Positions 1 through 12,281 of a stretch of 64,000 nucleotides of DNA are shown here, piece by piece. The notes beneath the pieces were generated by a model. It saw only the letters and a program-made list of their open reading frames with translations, was not told the DNA's origin and made no database searches. The position numbers and the translations under genes are program-made. Source of the stretch: Sycon ciliatum (lineage: Eukaryota > Porifera > Calcarea > Leucosolenida > Sycettidae); assembly GCF_964019385.1 (NCBI RefSeq), contig NC_088653.1, positions 13,078,154 through 13,142,153 of the forward strand. The letters are read 5' to 3'. Within the stretch, counting starts at the first letter, position 1. Each line of letters starts with the position of its first letter.

Positions 1-554
1 AGTTCGAAGCGAAACTCGTACGGGTCATGAGTACACGCTCTTGGAGGGAAATCATAAAGTGCATAATATAACCTCTCCGTCCACTGGTACCTCCCATTAT
101 GCTGTTCATTCGATCCATAATTGAATCTCACTACAGCTGGCCGCCGGATAAAATGCGAATTTTATGTCTGGTACATTTCACTGGGCGCGTGGTTCTGCAA
201 TGTTGATGGACTAACACATAACGTGTATTTGTCCACTCCAGTCTTCAGAATCAGTTACCACTGGGCAAATAACTCCTCCACGACAGTCGCAATCCAGTGA
301 TATTGGCAATCTATCGCAGTTACCTCCATATGGCATGTAATATAGTAGTTTTTACATGTCATGGCATATACGAAAGAGGAAAGCGATGGAAATGCTCTCA
401 GTGCTGAGGTTCTCTGCATTGAAAGAAACAGTGTTTTCCGCCTATCCACTAGAAAACTGAATGATGAAAAATATATGTCCGAATTTCATCGAATCGATTC
501 CGTCATAATCAAGCATAATCAGGACCACGTCAGCACACGATGTCATTCTCGCCT
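1..554 (-). pseudogene. Family F copy 1, partial and degenerate
   Basis: This is a minus-strand relic of the repeated family described at 15,638-16,618, cut off by the window start. Seen: the stretch at 150-330 matches the family block that in other copies encodes a Cys/Trp-rich segment (residues like HWIA.VVEELFA..) and the following SELYQTS segment. The stretch at 390-520 matches the amino-terminal block (RFxxE.....FPLST.KLN pattern when read in the other copies). Reading frames are interrupted, so it is called a pseudogene. Its upstream end is next to a MULE-like MITE at 564-1,043. Function unknown. Confidence 0.55.
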
Positions 555-563
555 GTCGTAGTT

Positions 564-1043
564 AGCCCTTTCCCAAAGGTGCTCTTTTAATTCACACTAA
601 GTGCTTTTCGCGCCCCTCAAAGTATGCTGAAAAAGTGCTCTTTTTTCAGTGAAAACAGACAAAAAGTGCTCTTTTTCAGGGAAGCATAGCCATTAAAGGC
701 CCACGATGCATGTTCAGATAAGAACTCAAGGCAAAGCTGAGAAATGAATACGCACTCTTCGAGGAAGTAAAGCTCAAAAAACCCTACTTTTTACAGCATT
801 GTGTTAACCGGGTACAAGCTTCGCCAACTTGTTGCCCCATCACACCCAAAAAAGCGGCATGCCAAGGCCCATCGAGCACTCGGAAACTGAGATCGCATGC
901 ATGAGCAAACAGATTTTATCTCTTTTTTAGCTGAAAAAAGCTCAAAAAGGGCGATATTCACCAAAAAACGCAATAAGGGGCGAAAGAAACGGGCTTTTTC
1001 AAAAAGGGCGAAAAAACGGGGCGAGCACCTTTGGGAAAGGGCT
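564..1043. mobile_element. MULE-like MITE with 9-bp target duplication
   Basis: A 21-bp inverted repeat AGCCCTTTCCCAAAGGTGCT(C) lies at 564-584 and, inverted, at 1,023-1,043. The sequence GTCGTAGTT is directly repeated at 555-563 and 1,045-1,053, with one extra A on the right. A 9-bp duplication is usual for Mutator-like elements. The interior (about 440 bp) has AAAAAGTGCTC-type subrepeats and no credible gene, so this is a non-autonomous copy. Confidence 0.7.
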
Positions 1044-1053
1044 AGTCGTAGTT

Positions 1054-2412
1054 GGTTTGCCGATTTGGGTGTGCCTGCCGTCCTGTGCACCGATGGCGTC
1101 CCCCAGGTCGCGTCCAAGAAATTAGATTTTTGTAGATTTTAAATGTACTCAGCTGGTGCAACCGGTCTGTTACGACATGTACAACTACTACTGCTACTAC
1201 TACTAGCACAACATTGCTCTTCATGACAAGATGCAGCCAGTACGTAGTTTAAGGAGAAACGGAAACTATAGTAACAGGTTACAACTACATGTAGCTTGAA
1301 GCTGTCGTGATGTCCACTTCTGGATTGTCGAAGCAATTGGCTCACCACAGCATTGATAAGTTGCAAAAAATAAATCTGCTGACTGAATGGTCTCGTTCTT
1401 TGTGGGCTCATCAGCTGAGCACTGCTAAAATTACATATCATACCCCAGCCCTCCCCCCCCCCCCTCTTTCTTCCGGTCCCCCGATACGAGAAGGCGACTA
1501 TTCGCACTTCATCTCTTTTGACTACCATATTCATGTATAATCCACACTTCCTACACGTCGCAATAACATCGATTATCTAAAGTGTAGCTGAAATGTATCC
1601 ATGCACACACAAAGGAAGATTGTCGCGAATATCAAAGGAAATTGAACACTCATAACCCGCGATATTCATTTCCTGCGTCTTTTGCAGCATACAGGATAGA
1701 CTCATCACTGTAAAGTCCACTACTTCGTGATTTTTATTTGTAGAATACATGACAGGCGTATTCAGTGTGCCTCGCAGGACTGCGAGATGCTGCAGAAGAC
1801 CAGGTTCGACCTTTCTGGACCACCATTCACCGACGGTGGGCTACACGATGCTGGAGGAACTAGATTCCAGTGAAAACCCAAGATTCCTTTGCTCCTGGAC
1901 GCTCCGACGTGTTGTGATATCTGCCAGGTGCGCAGTAACTAGTATTTTCATCGCTATAGCGAGGACGACGCCGATCGGCAAACTCTCGCTCACAGCCATC
2001 ACCAGCCTCTCAAAACCATCACATGGCATCCCCCAGAGGTATAGGAGAAAGCCAAAACAGCTCTCAACAAACAAAAGCAAAGGACGAGGGAAAGAGAGCA
2101 TGTCAAAAAGAAGACGAACAGTATGAAGTTCAAATGTGTTTGAACACTCGTACCACCAACTATACCACTTTCAATAAATCGTGACGCCATTTTGTTTTAA
2201 CACGCATACGGTCCACTCAATAGGAGAAGAAGGAAGAGATAATGAGATAAATATCCTTAGGTTAGAGGTAATTAAAAGGAACAGTTGTACGCTTGTAAAT
2301 GTGCATGCCACAGGAACTCAAAGGTCAGAATCGTACAGGGAAAAATCAAGCTGTTTCTTCAAGATCTACCACAGGTGGTTTAGTTCGGTTCTTCATCAAT
2401 CTTCTCTCACGT
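1054..2412. other. No gene recognised
   Basis: I see only short open frames with no family signature, a C-rich run near 1,455-1,467 and a TAC/TACTAC-rich patch near 1,190-1,210. Nothing else can be supported. Confidence 0.5.
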
Positions 2413-3233
2413 TCACGGTTTAGGATAAATCCGTGGTCCACATGTCCCACCAGCTGAAGAAGAAATATACATATATCTCGACCTATTTTTCAAGAACGTG
2501 GTTTGCGGAAAAGGAATCAAAAGAGTGAGATCATTCCTGTTATCAACCACATAGAAATATAAACTATGCCTTTCGATTAGACTTTCAGATGAGTTTGGCC
2601 GACTTTCACTTCTATCCCAAGACAATCGAAATTTGCACCATTTTTGATGCGGGCTGTCAGTTGGAAAGAATGAGTGACAGTCGGCCAAGATATTAAGGAT
2701 ATAGCGCACAACAGAAGTTATGAGTGGTAAGCAATTGGTGCGAATGTGAAACGTGATACAGAACTCAAATTGTAATCTTCCTTCCATCACAGAAGTCGAA
2801 TTTAAGAAAATGAAAAACACACTAAGCAATAACCGTCTGAAATATAGGAAATCGATCTGCTTTTCGGAATCTTTACTCCTGTTTTCACAAATGATTTCGC
2901 AGCGAAAGTAGGACGTGCGATCAGTAAATGCTGGTGTGGGCGAATTATTCAGGAGGTGAAAATCCTCCTTCCACGGATAATTCCCATCAAACTGATGTTG
3001 CACACAGCCACTAAATATCTCTGGAGCTGCCCGCAGAACAACATTCGTAATGGATGTCTGGTACAGTTCACTGGGTGAGAGGTTCTCCAATGTTGATGTA
3101 CTTACAGAAAATATGTATCTCTCCACTCTAGCGTTTAGTCGCAGTTTCCGCCAGGCGCAGAGCTCCGCCGCGATACTCGCAATCCAGTGACTAGGGCAAC
3201 CTTTCGCAGTTACCTTTACATCCAAGTGATATT

Positions 3234-5767
3234 TATATGTAGGACTCAGTATAGAGTCCATGCACTATATGATGTCCAGCACCCTATATAGAGTCCATTG
3301 GTCCAAAATCCACTATACAGAGTCCACGAGTCCACTCAGTTTTGATCAGCTTCAACCTGCCGCGCAATCCCCTATAAGGAGTACACTTTTTCTACCAGTC
3401 CCCTATTCACAGTCCAGGAGTCCAGTTTATCCAGTCACGCCGTCCTGTGACTGTGTCTTGTGCCCGAAAAAGAACAAACACATTTTCAGTTTTGCTTGCC
3501 TGGTGGCAGCGCATTCCTTTCTTCACTTCAGCCATGGCTGCCAGTTCTGCTGTGAAGTTGCTGACAGTAATCTGTCACGAGGTAACCAAGGAGGATAAGG
3601 AGACGTTCAAAATCAAATCTGGAAAGCGTCTTGTGGTTCTCTGAAGACGTTTCATCAGTGCGCGGGATGAAAGCAGAAATTGCAGAACGAGAAAAGTTCA
3701 GCACAGTTCAAATCTGACGAGTCAGGTACACTGACACTCTCTTTCGTTCGACGCCACAAGGATCCCCTGTTTGGCTGGCCATTGCTGCCAGTCTGAAGAC
3801 GTTTGAACGGTTTCATCAGAGCGAGGGATGAAAGCAGAAAGCGGAGAAAGAGAAAAGTTCAGCACAGTTCCAATCTGACGAGTCAGATACACTGACACTC
3901 TCTTTCGTTCGACGCCACAAGGATACCCTTGTTTGACTGGACAAGAGCTGCCTGTACCACCGTGTCAAAAGGCTGTCCAACTACATGGCAGGACGATGAC
4001 TGAGGTAAGGAAGCTTTTACTCGTTTCGATTGGTCTGCTGTTCTGTCGTTATGCTTGAATTTTTTTCCATTTTCAAGGAGCGTATCGCGTTTGTTTGATG
4101 TTGCTTGAATGAATGCCCTAAAAGTAATCAACCACTTCGTAATAGTCCTCAAGGACTGCAAGGACTTTGCATCAATCGTATACGATCGTCTAGCTATCAT
4201 CAATTATAATAATTATTTCATGAGAAATGTATTTTTATCCCTGTGATAATTATGTGAAACTCCACGACACTCTTCCTCTAGTATGATGTCAAATACAATG
4301 GGATCCACAAACGCAGTGCCAGTGTACTAGTAGTAGTAGGAGGATTGCGTGTATGCCAATGACAAGAAAAAGCTTCTCAAGCTAATACTCGTATTCCCTG
4401 AAGTAACCGTTTTGATGTCACGAACATGACATTGTGTCAGTGAAACTGCCTCGTGACAACAAATCATTGCATTTTCATCTTGGGGAAGACTGACTGACGG
4501 CAACGCTGTACAGATTGTTCAAATCATCTCATTTCAATTTAGTTGCAGTGAAGTGAAACACTGTGTACACTACATGTATGGTGGTGTGTCTGTGCGTCTT
4601 GAGTGTGCACAAACGATCTTATTCCTCGTATTACTAATAGATTATTGTCCCCACCGTCACCTGTTCACAGGTCTTTGAGTGGATTGATTTTCATTGAGCA
4701 TCACATTCGTTGAGAACTTGGTAGTTGTGTGCTCCCATGCATCATTACGGTAATAAGCGTATCCTTGTGCTATCTATTTGTTGCAGGTGTGCTGATTTTC
4801 AGAAGCTTGCGGAACTGAGTGCTGCTGAACATTTGCATGGCCATGAGCAATGGCGAAGCTTGCTATTGCACTCTCAGCATGTGCTAGTATTATGCCGACT
4901 ACTGCACTATGTTAATCTCTTACACTACTACATGTATGTAAACGTGCGTGCATCCGCCCACGTATGCATTCGTTTCGTATAATTATTTGTTATCCCTCTT
5001 GACTTTACTTGTAAATGCGTGGACGTTTGCATGGCTGTTGGAGTTGCGCGTGTATTGTGTCTCTACTCTTTTTTTGGTGTTTTCTTGGCGTTGTACAAGT
5101 TTGTGTGTGTGCGCGCAATAATTTGAAAACAAATAATTAATCCCGGGCTCTCCATTATTCTCTTTCGATTCTTGTTTTTTTCTAGGTATTTTCTTGGCGT
5201 TGTGTGGGTGTGTGCATGTGTGTGTGTGCGTGCACAATTATTTGGCAACACTACATGATTGAGATATTGTAATTTACAGCGTCTGCGAAGAGACCACTTG
5301 ATTTGAGGATGGTGTTTGTAGGGTTTTTCATGTAATGAAGTGGCTGCAGTGGCGCCTCAATACATATTTTTTACCTTGAGAAGTGAATGATGCAAAGGAT
5401 TAAAGGGGGAGGCCGTTTTCTGGTTAATATTCACTGCTTACAGCAGATCCTATGTCTAATTTCAAACTCGATAGGGGATGCCTAATTGGCTGGACTTTAT
5501 ACAGGGAGTGTTGTCCACATAAGACTCTTTAATCTTTATAGTTGATTTCAAAGTTTGGACTCCGTACAGTTAATTTTGGACCAATGGACTCTATATAGGG
5601 GTGAAGACAATTGGCTGGACTCTATACAGGGAGTGATGTCCATCTAAACTTTGAGCTCACAGTTGATTCCAAGTTTGGACTCTGTACAGTGGATTTTGGA
5701 CCAATGGACTCTATATAGGGGTTGGACATCATATAGGGGCCGGACGCTCTACTGAGTCCAACATATA
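3234..5767. mobile_element. TIR DNA element interrupting family F copy 2
   Basis: The ends are inverted copies about 85 bp or longer: TATATGTAGGACTCAGTA at 3,234 and its reverse complement (TATATGTTGGACTCAGTA) ending at 5,767. They continue inward through 'ctatatagagtccattgg' and 'ccaaaatccactatacag' blocks. A second half-copy of the right-end motif at about 5,490-5,660 makes the right end a partial tandem. No transposase was seen, so it is a non-autonomous element of about 2.5 kb. A clear target duplication was not resolved; the terminal TATATGT could be part of the TIR. Confidence 0.65.
3643..3945. repeat. Direct duplication of about 145 bp
   Basis: Two adjacent copies of a block beginning 'gaagacgtttcatcag' and containing 'gttcagcacagttc' and 'ctctctttcgttcgacgcc' (about 3,643-3,790 and 3,793-3,945). 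They lie inside the TIR element at 3,234-5,767. Confidence 0.7.
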
Positions 5768-6197
5768 TAGAATGGAATATGGTGAATGGAATGGAAAGCC
5801 TCGCAGTGCACGTCGAAAGTTCTCTGCATTAAAAGGAACATTAAATTCCGCTGCTGCACTAGAAAACTGAATGTTGAAAACTATACATCGGGCTCTGCAC
5901 GGATCACTTTCAGTATAATCAAACGTCGATAAATCGTGACTAAAAATTAAATTCACAGCCTGAATCGGCCTGCGGTAAAGTTCCACATCCCAGCGCTCTT
6001 CGGTGAGCAAAGCTAGTTTGAAATTTGCCATACTGGTTCGGGGTCATACAATATCACATTTACTTCAAAAGAAGTATTCAAAACTGTCTTGGAATGTCTC
6101 AATCTCTATCACGGAGGTTTTGGTATCTGAGTTGATTATCACTGTCCCTCTTCAAGCGATCCTGATGACTATTGTTGATCACTAGGCAAAAAAAGGT

Positions 6198-6222
6198 TTT
6201 TATAGGTGAAAACTAAGGTGAA
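6198..6222 (-). promoter_or_regulatory. Conserved upstream box of family F copy 2
   Basis: Read on the minus strand this is a CACCTTAGTTTTCACCTATAA-like block about 170 bp upstream of the M-A-N-F start at 6,031. The same block recurs upstream of copies 3, 4 and 5 (about 7,965, 16,790 and 22,160). It contains a TATAA-like core, so a core promoter is a reasonable inference. Confidence 0.45.
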
Positions 6223-6829
6223 ACTAAGGGTGTAGTGTCCAACGTCACATCAAGTGAGAATTCAAGTCGCCAGGAGAGAGCGAGCTCCTACGCAGGGAGC
6301 AACATACAATTCCACAAGTATCGCTCAAATCGCACCAACCTCTTCTTCACAATGTGGTCACCAGCGTGGGCTTGCCAATTAGATTGTTAGGAGACAACGG
6401 TCGTCAGCGCTTCCGTAAATCCAGGAGCGACACTGACTCTCGTTGCTATCTGGTCTTCACGAGGTGTACCCGCTGCTTACTCTCTTCACCGTCCGTGTCA
6501 CCTTTTCAGCAGATGAGAAGCATGCTTTACGCTGTGTTATCAACTGTACCGATAAGAACCTCGGAACAGTTGTTCTCAATACTGCAGATTATGTAGCAGA
6601 AGGCTATAGAAGTGCACACGTTGCAATGTTACCTTTGCAAGTGTAACTCCAATATATACGCTCACGCAAAGAGGGATTGACAGGAACAGCGGAGAAAATA
6701 TAACGAAATGAATAGAATAAAATCCTCACGTTTCATGTATTTGAATGAATCATATGCCCGATTGTTACATATACCTGTAACTTCAAGGTCGAAAACGTGC
6801 AGGGAAATATTCATCAATCTGTTCTCACG

Positions 6830-7860
6830 TTCATGGTTTAGGCAAAAGTAGTGAGCGAGGTGTGCCATCGGTTGTGAAAGGAACATTTTCCGGAAAATAA
6901 ATGGATTCCGTGGTTCGATTAAGAGGAATCTTAATACTGATATCATTCCAAAAAGCAAGAACATCGAAACATAATATGCTTTTCAATTAGATTTTCCAGA
7001 GAATAGGACGAACCCGTATCTCTACTCCCAGAAAAACCGAAATAGCATTTTTTGTGATGTGGGCTGTAATTACTTGTCAAGAATGGGTCACAATCAGCCA
7101 AAGTATTCAGGGTGTATCCCACCACAGATGTTATGACTGACGAGCAGTCGATATTAATGTGAAACGTGATATGGAATTTAAATTGTGATCTTTCACCCAT
7201 CGCAAATGATGATTTTATCACAATAGCAAGCACACCAAGCATTAATCGCCTAAAATATAGGAGCCCGAGCTGCATTTCTAACACTTTCCTAACGTGGCCA
7301 AAGAGGATTCCGAAGTGAAAGTGATATGGGTTATCAGGATTCCCTGTTAGAGTCGATTTTTATTGTAGAATCAAGCCCTCATTCGTATCCCAAAGAAAAT
7401 ACGCAAACATATAAAACATCTCTGGAGCTAACCGATGGTCAACATTGGCGATGGATGTCTGGTACAATTGACTTGGTGAAATTCTCTCCAATGTTGATGC
7501 AGTTACCTCCAGATTTGATGTGTCCACTTGAGCTCGTAGTACTAGCTTTTGCCAGGCACATACCTCCTCCACGATACTCGCAGTCCAGTGCCCTTGGCAA
7601 TACCTCACAACTACGTTCATATCAACGTAATTTTCATCTTAATTGCAATATCCTGAAAGGTATTAAAATGCTCCCAGTGCGCACCTGAAGTTCTCCGTAT
7701 TGGAAGGAACACGGGTTTGCGCTGCTTCCCAAGAAACCTGAATGTCGAATTCTATAAATCGGAATTAAACCGGGTTGATTTCGTCATACTCATACGTTGA
7801 TAAATCGTGACTGAATTTCAAATTAACCCTCAGGCCAGGACATTTGTCAAATCTTAACTC
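6830..7860 (-). pseudogene. Family F copy 3, degenerate
   Basis: Minus-strand segments match the family in order. 7,360-7,620 carries the CQGHWTASIVEEVCAW and SPSQLYQTSI segments. 6,943-7,284 carries the LYFRRLMLGVL, FHITFHI and ITSVVGYTLNTLADC segments. The amino-terminal block at about 7,690-7,860 is recognisable only as DNA similarity. The pieces lie in different frames, so the copy is broken. Its upstream 200 bp (about 7,960-8,190) also resembles the region upstream of copy 5 (22,160-22,390), indicating a segmental duplication longer than the coding part. Confidence 0.55.
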
Positions 7861-8167
7861 GTATACATGTTCTTTTTCGAGTTTCACGTATCTGAGCTTA
7901 TTCAAAATGTGCTCCTTCAACGATTCAGATGAAAACTGACTGCTATTCTCTCGACTCCAAGTGCTTAAAGGTGAAACCTAGAGTGAAAATTTGCAACCGT
8001 GCGTGCACTCTTGTAAACCTTATCAACTGTCTTGGGCAAAGCTAGGCATGTCTAAGTACAACTTGGCATGTACGTACTCCTAACTGTCAACAACCAATGA
8101 TTCGGGAAAGAGCAGATTCACTGGGTGAACAATTGACCCCAAGTGCAAAGCTCCGGCCATAATCAGC

Positions 8168-8460
8168 TCACACTACAACAGTATCCTGTGAACCTATACT
8201 GCTTCGTACGCTGGCTCTGCTGAAGAGCTTGATTATTTGGGAGAACACTACTTGCCTTGGCAATGGCGGCTTCCATGAGGGAGACACAACTTCCTGACTC
8301 AGGCCTGACACTTGCCGCGAAAGGTCATTGATTCTTTTGTTGAGGCGATCCTCGCGATCGGCCGACTCGGACGCTGAGTTCGCAAGGGTCTTGATAACCT
8401 CAGTCACAGACGACTCGATACCCGGGAGGGAACACACCAGTTTTGTCTCTACCTCTGAGA
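8168..8460 (-). pseudogene. Short coiled-coil coding fragment
   Basis: An open minus-strand stretch encodes a heptad-like segment (ESSVTEVIKTLAN then DRLNKRINDLSRQVSGLSQEV), compatible with a coiled coil. Coiled coils of this length are common in LINE ORF1 proteins, and a LINE carboxyl-terminal fragment follows immediately on the other strand. It could be a LINE ORF1 relic or part of an unidentified host gene. Confidence 0.3.
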
Positions 8461-8609
8461 GCCCCTTGAGGGCGACCTTTGTAGCTGGGGCATGGCCGCC
8501 AGAGGTGGGTCAGCGCTACTACCCGATACTAACTAACTAATACTGCTGGTGGTCCACTTGGCCCCGCCGACGGGCTGCCAGGGACTGAAAAACTGCGGAG
8601 CTCAAAAAT

Positions 8610-9083
8610 TTGTTTCCACTTCAGTTGTTGTTGTTTATCATGGCTATAAATGCGCGTGTCCTCCTTTACATCTGTGAGACTTGGGGAGTACCCCAGGCAG
8701 TCTTTCAGCGACTGGACTGTTTTCACCGCCGACAGCTCAGAAACCTGGTGGGAGTGCGATATCCAGACAGAATTACGAATGATGATCTGTATTCCAGATG
8801 TGGCTCGCAGCCACTGTCGGAGCTTGTCGCCAAGCGACTCCGTAGCCTCACTGGCCATGTGCTGAGGATGAGTGAGCAGTCACCCCCTTGCCTTGCGATG
8901 TCCTGCTATTTTCAAACGGGGTTACGTGGACGAAGGGGCCGTCCCGCGACTACTCTCCCTGCCACCATCATAAAGGACCTGGCAGGGCACGACACCCCTT
9001 TGAAGAATGCCAGCGACCTAGAAGGAGCACGAGCATTTGATGCAGACAAGTCGAAATGGAGATCAGACATTGTTTATGGATGA
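8610..9083 (+). pseudogene. LINE reverse transcriptase carboxyl-terminal fragment
   Basis: The open frame encodes the region that follows the RT domain in many non-LTR retrotransposons: a CETWG motif, then FHRRQLRNLVG, RITNDDLYSRCG, LVAKRLRSLTGHVLRM and finally GRRGRPATTL and a W..DI end. This pattern (ETW, R.LR.., GH.LRM, RGRP.TT) is characteristic of the tail of LINE ORF2. The RT core is absent, so this is a 5'-truncated copy. A related tail fragment lies inside both arms of the palindromic element (30,760-31,053 and 38,866-39,160). Confidence 0.75.
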
Positions 9084-9479
9084 GTTTTTTGTTGACTGGA
9101 GACAGAAGCGGACTTGGCTTAATTTCAATGTATTCTCATGCATTGTTCTTTGGCCTTTGTACGCGTGCTGTGGTATTATTATATACATGCGCAGCGTGCG
9201 CGCACGCGCCACTCTCCCACGCGTGCTTTCCAAATCTTGCTTTGCACAATACTCCTTAATAGTCACTTCTGTTTTCCGACGACTTGACTGTTCACTGGTT
9301 TGTCCGTCAGTTGTCAATTATTTTCCCTTCCCTCCCAACTCCATTTGACTGGGGATCACTATCTCTCCGTCACTGTCACCATCATTTCCTCAATCACAGT
9401 GTCAGTACAATTTTTGTCAATATACTTATTTCGGGTGAGGGCAGTCTATTTCCGCAGCTGGCTCATTTCAATCTCTACT

Positions 9480-9660
9480 GATCGCAGCTCCTGCCCACCG
9501 CAGGCCGACCGTCTGCTGTTCACACTCTGGGTGCTCCATGTCACAGCTCCTGCGCAGAGCAGGCCGACCTGTCTGTCTGTCTCTCTCTCACTCACTATGT
9601 GTGCCCCGGGTCACAGCTCCTGCGCAGAGCAGGCCGACCTGTCTTTCTCATGCACGCCAG
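9480..9660. repeat. Imperfect tandem repeat, about 65 bp x 3
   Basis: Three copies of a unit containing 'cagctcctgcgcagagcagg' followed by 'ccgacctgtctg' variants. Confidence 0.6.
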
Positions 9661-11480
9661 CTGCTCCGCCCAATATCCCTGATATGCCAACCAGAAAACA
9701 ATGGGTTCTGAGCCGGGTGCATGCCTGTATGTGGAGAGTGCGTTAACTTGGAAATTTCATGGTGTCCGAACGCTAACGAAATACGTCCATCTTCTCTGCT
9801 GAATCTTTTTGTGTTCAATGGTGATTAGGCTACCTTATTTACTGGATATCTTCACACGGAACTTGACTTTGGAGAATGAGTTTGAAGATTCCTCTGCAGA
9901 TGTACTGATGTTGACTAGTATAGCGGAAAATTCACACCTGACAATATGATGTAAATGCACACCTGGCCATATGGCAGGTCATAATAGCGCCCACACTCCC
10001 ATTTCGTGGTCTTTGTTTGCTGCACCTTCTTACGTAAGTCTGTGCGCTCTGAAAAAATATATAAGTTTAACTAATGGCGGTAAATACATACCAGACATGA
10101 GGACGATAAAAACGCGCCAGCCCACACAAGCTCTCCACGCTACGAAGTTTCTCTGGTAAAGGGCTCTCTTTCTCAATTCCTCCTACAGCACCATTAGTTC
10201 TGTCTTTTTAAGTCTGGCGTCTAGTCATCAGAAAAACTTTGCCGCATGGAGAGCGTGTGGTTGCATGCGTGTATTTAACGCCAGATTAATCAACAGGAGA
10301 ACCAGTTTTGTTAATTTCAACCTTATCTTCCTCGTGGAATTACTTTGGGTATCGATCGTGAATGCAGGCACTCCATGCATGTTTTCAAGGTGTTTTCCAA
10401 GTTCCAACGTTTCCGCAGGATTCCGTTGCTTGTGCTACGATGCTAACGCAGAGGATCCCAACCTCGTCGTTTTGACAAGAAAGGCTTCCCTGCCTCTGCC
10501 TCCATCCAACCTATCTTAGCTAGACAGAACCTAACACCGCTAAATATTTGCTATGGTGCCAACCTCTATGTGTTTCTGTCGCAGTAATGTAGTTAGTGTG
10601 TGTTAGCATCCACCGATCACACTGCCATGTTTGCATCTGCCATGCACCGCTGCATCATGGCATTGCGCACTGCACTCACACTGCCAGCGCATAGATTTGG
10701 GCACGCTTAGCCTGACGTCACACAACTGCTTCCTTTGAACTTTTGCTCACTGCACCTACACTGCCAGCGCATGTATTTGGGTGCGCTTAGCTTGACATCA
10801 CACAACTGATTCCTTTGAACCTTCTCGTTCTTTCTTCACTTCAAAGTCTAATAATATTATTAGTGGTGACTTTTAGCTTGTGCCAGCGTCAAATTTTTAC
10901 CCTCCATCACTCCCATATTATCATCTTGCTAATAGTACTAGGGAACATTAAGCTCTATCGCTCCTAACTGGTCATGTGCTTCGCTAGTTGCGGCTGTTCA
11001 AGGGCCACTTGTTGCCAATTGCGTTCACTTTGCCTTGCAACCCCATTGTGGCACAATGTGGGTTTATTGCGGCTCCTCGCGAGCCAGTTGCTGCCAGTGG
11101 CCTGGCATTGGTTTCCTGCTCTTTGAGCTTTTGCATTACAAGACAAGTTACTCGAAGCAACACACTCTCTTCAAAACAATTCCTTGTTGCCTTGGGCTGA
11201 GTATGAGTGTGTGAGGGATATGGTGCTAATACATAGATGCATAAATGCTCGTGCTAGTCCCCTAATTTGCCGACTTTTCACTCCTCGTGCTGTCTCATCT
11301 CCCCGCACTGCTTGAATTACCCGTTCTCAGGAATCGCTCGGCCTGGTACTGCCGCATGCTAGATTGTATTTTGGCTATTGCTCTGCATATTTTCTTGGAG
11401 CTGACAGATGGAAGTCCCTCCCTGCCGCGATTCGGACCATATCCCAGCCTGCTGTATTTTGCTCCGCTATCTTCACGTGA
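9661..11480. other. No gene recognised; one direct duplication
   Basis: Only short open frames. About 10,665-10,825 holds two direct copies of an 80-85 bp block (containing 'acactgccagcgcat' and 'cacacaactg.ttcctttgaac'). Confidence 0.5.
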
Positions 11481-11489
11481 CTAGGCACC

Positions 11490-11570
11490 CTGTAAGAAGA
11501 CCATAGGTCTGTGGGGACTGCCTTAGTAATATAATAATAAATAATAACAATAAATAATAATGCATCAAGC
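11490..11570 (+). repeat. Retroelement 3' tail ending in (AAT)n
   Basis: The block 'gaccataggtctgtgggg' plus 'actgccttagtaat', followed by an AATAAT run, matches the 3' tails at 28,178 and 32,428 (and their mirror copies). It is interpreted as the conserved 3' end of a LINE or LINE-dependent SINE with a microsatellite tail. Confidence 0.55.
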
Positions 11571-11825
11571 GAGGGTCCCTGGTTCGAGTCCTGGTGGTGA
11601 CAGTCTATTTTTTCTTCAGACTTTTCCTGTTTGTGTCTTTCCCTCAAACTAGTCAAGATTTTATAACCTGGGGCTCCCCGCGTGCTGTGGGTACGTAAAG
11701 TGTGTAGGTACAGTGATAGCTGCGTCCCACCCGCCTGTGTGGATTCACAGGAAGTGTGAGTTACGAAGTCTGAAGAAAATGTTGAATGGTCTCTGCTGGA
11801 ATGACGACTACACCATAGCTCAGTG

Positions 11826-11861
<36 letters not shown>

Positions 11862-11862
11862 G
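11563..11862 (+). repeat. tRNA-derived SINE with permuted box order
   Basis: A B-box-like GGTTCGAGTCC lies at 11,581-11,591 and an A-box-like TAGCTCAGTGGTTA at 11,816-11,829, i.e. in reverse of the normal order. The A-box is followed directly by an (ATT)n run to about 11,862, and the B-box half is preceded by an AAT run. Joined the other way round the two halves would make a tRNA-like unit (CACCATAGCTCAGTGG with a CCTGGTGGTG 3' arm). Interpreted as two tandem SINE copies, or one unit broken at a microsatellite. Confidence 0.5.
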
Positions 11863-12281
11863 CAATGAAAAATATCAATTGTGCACTCATAACCATGTAT
11901 AAAAAATTAAAATGAAACAATTCCAGAACGTTTTCGTGTGACCATCATCAGTGGAACATCGTCACATAGTAAGAATCACTAAAACAACCAGTTATATAGC
12001 TAGAGTAATATGAAAAGAAGCGTGAGAATGCAGCACAGCTAGCGGTTATGCATAACGCGTGTGGTGTGAACCTTTGCAGTGTATCTGAGAATGGTAGCAG
12101 TAGATGAATGTGGCAGCTGTGAGTGCGTGTGAACAAAAACTGGTGAGTGCGTATTATTTAAAAAGTGTGAGTGCTACAACATTTTCTTTTTGCTTGCATA
12201 GAACAGGGTCACGTGTGCGAATATATACAGCTTCCAACACCTGCAGCTGCTTAAAGAAACGCGCGCGACAAATAACACTTA

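Larger units (their letters stand above)
2413..6031 (-). pseudogene. Family F copy 2, split by a TIR element
   Basis: The amino-terminal part lies at 5,768-6,031 (starts M-A-N-F, then a NLIFSHDLSTF-like segment and a C..FNIQF.SAA segment). The remainder lies at 2,413-3,233 (CPSHWIASI, then SPSELYQTSI, then FDGNYPWKEDFHL, then a hydrophobic YFRRLLLSVFFIF stretch, then ILADCHSF). Both parts are minus strand and in family order, and a 2.5-kb TIR element sits exactly between them. The downstream part is open for about 275 codons, so decay is modest and the insertion is probably the main lesion. The family upstream box (ATAGGTGAAAACTAAGG on the plus strand) is at about 6,200-6,217. Function unrecognised. 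Confidence 0.6.

Noticed and set aside
11816..11829. Functional tRNA gene
   Set aside because: Only an A-box-like stretch is followed by (ATT)n; no cloverleaf can be completed in the normal direction.
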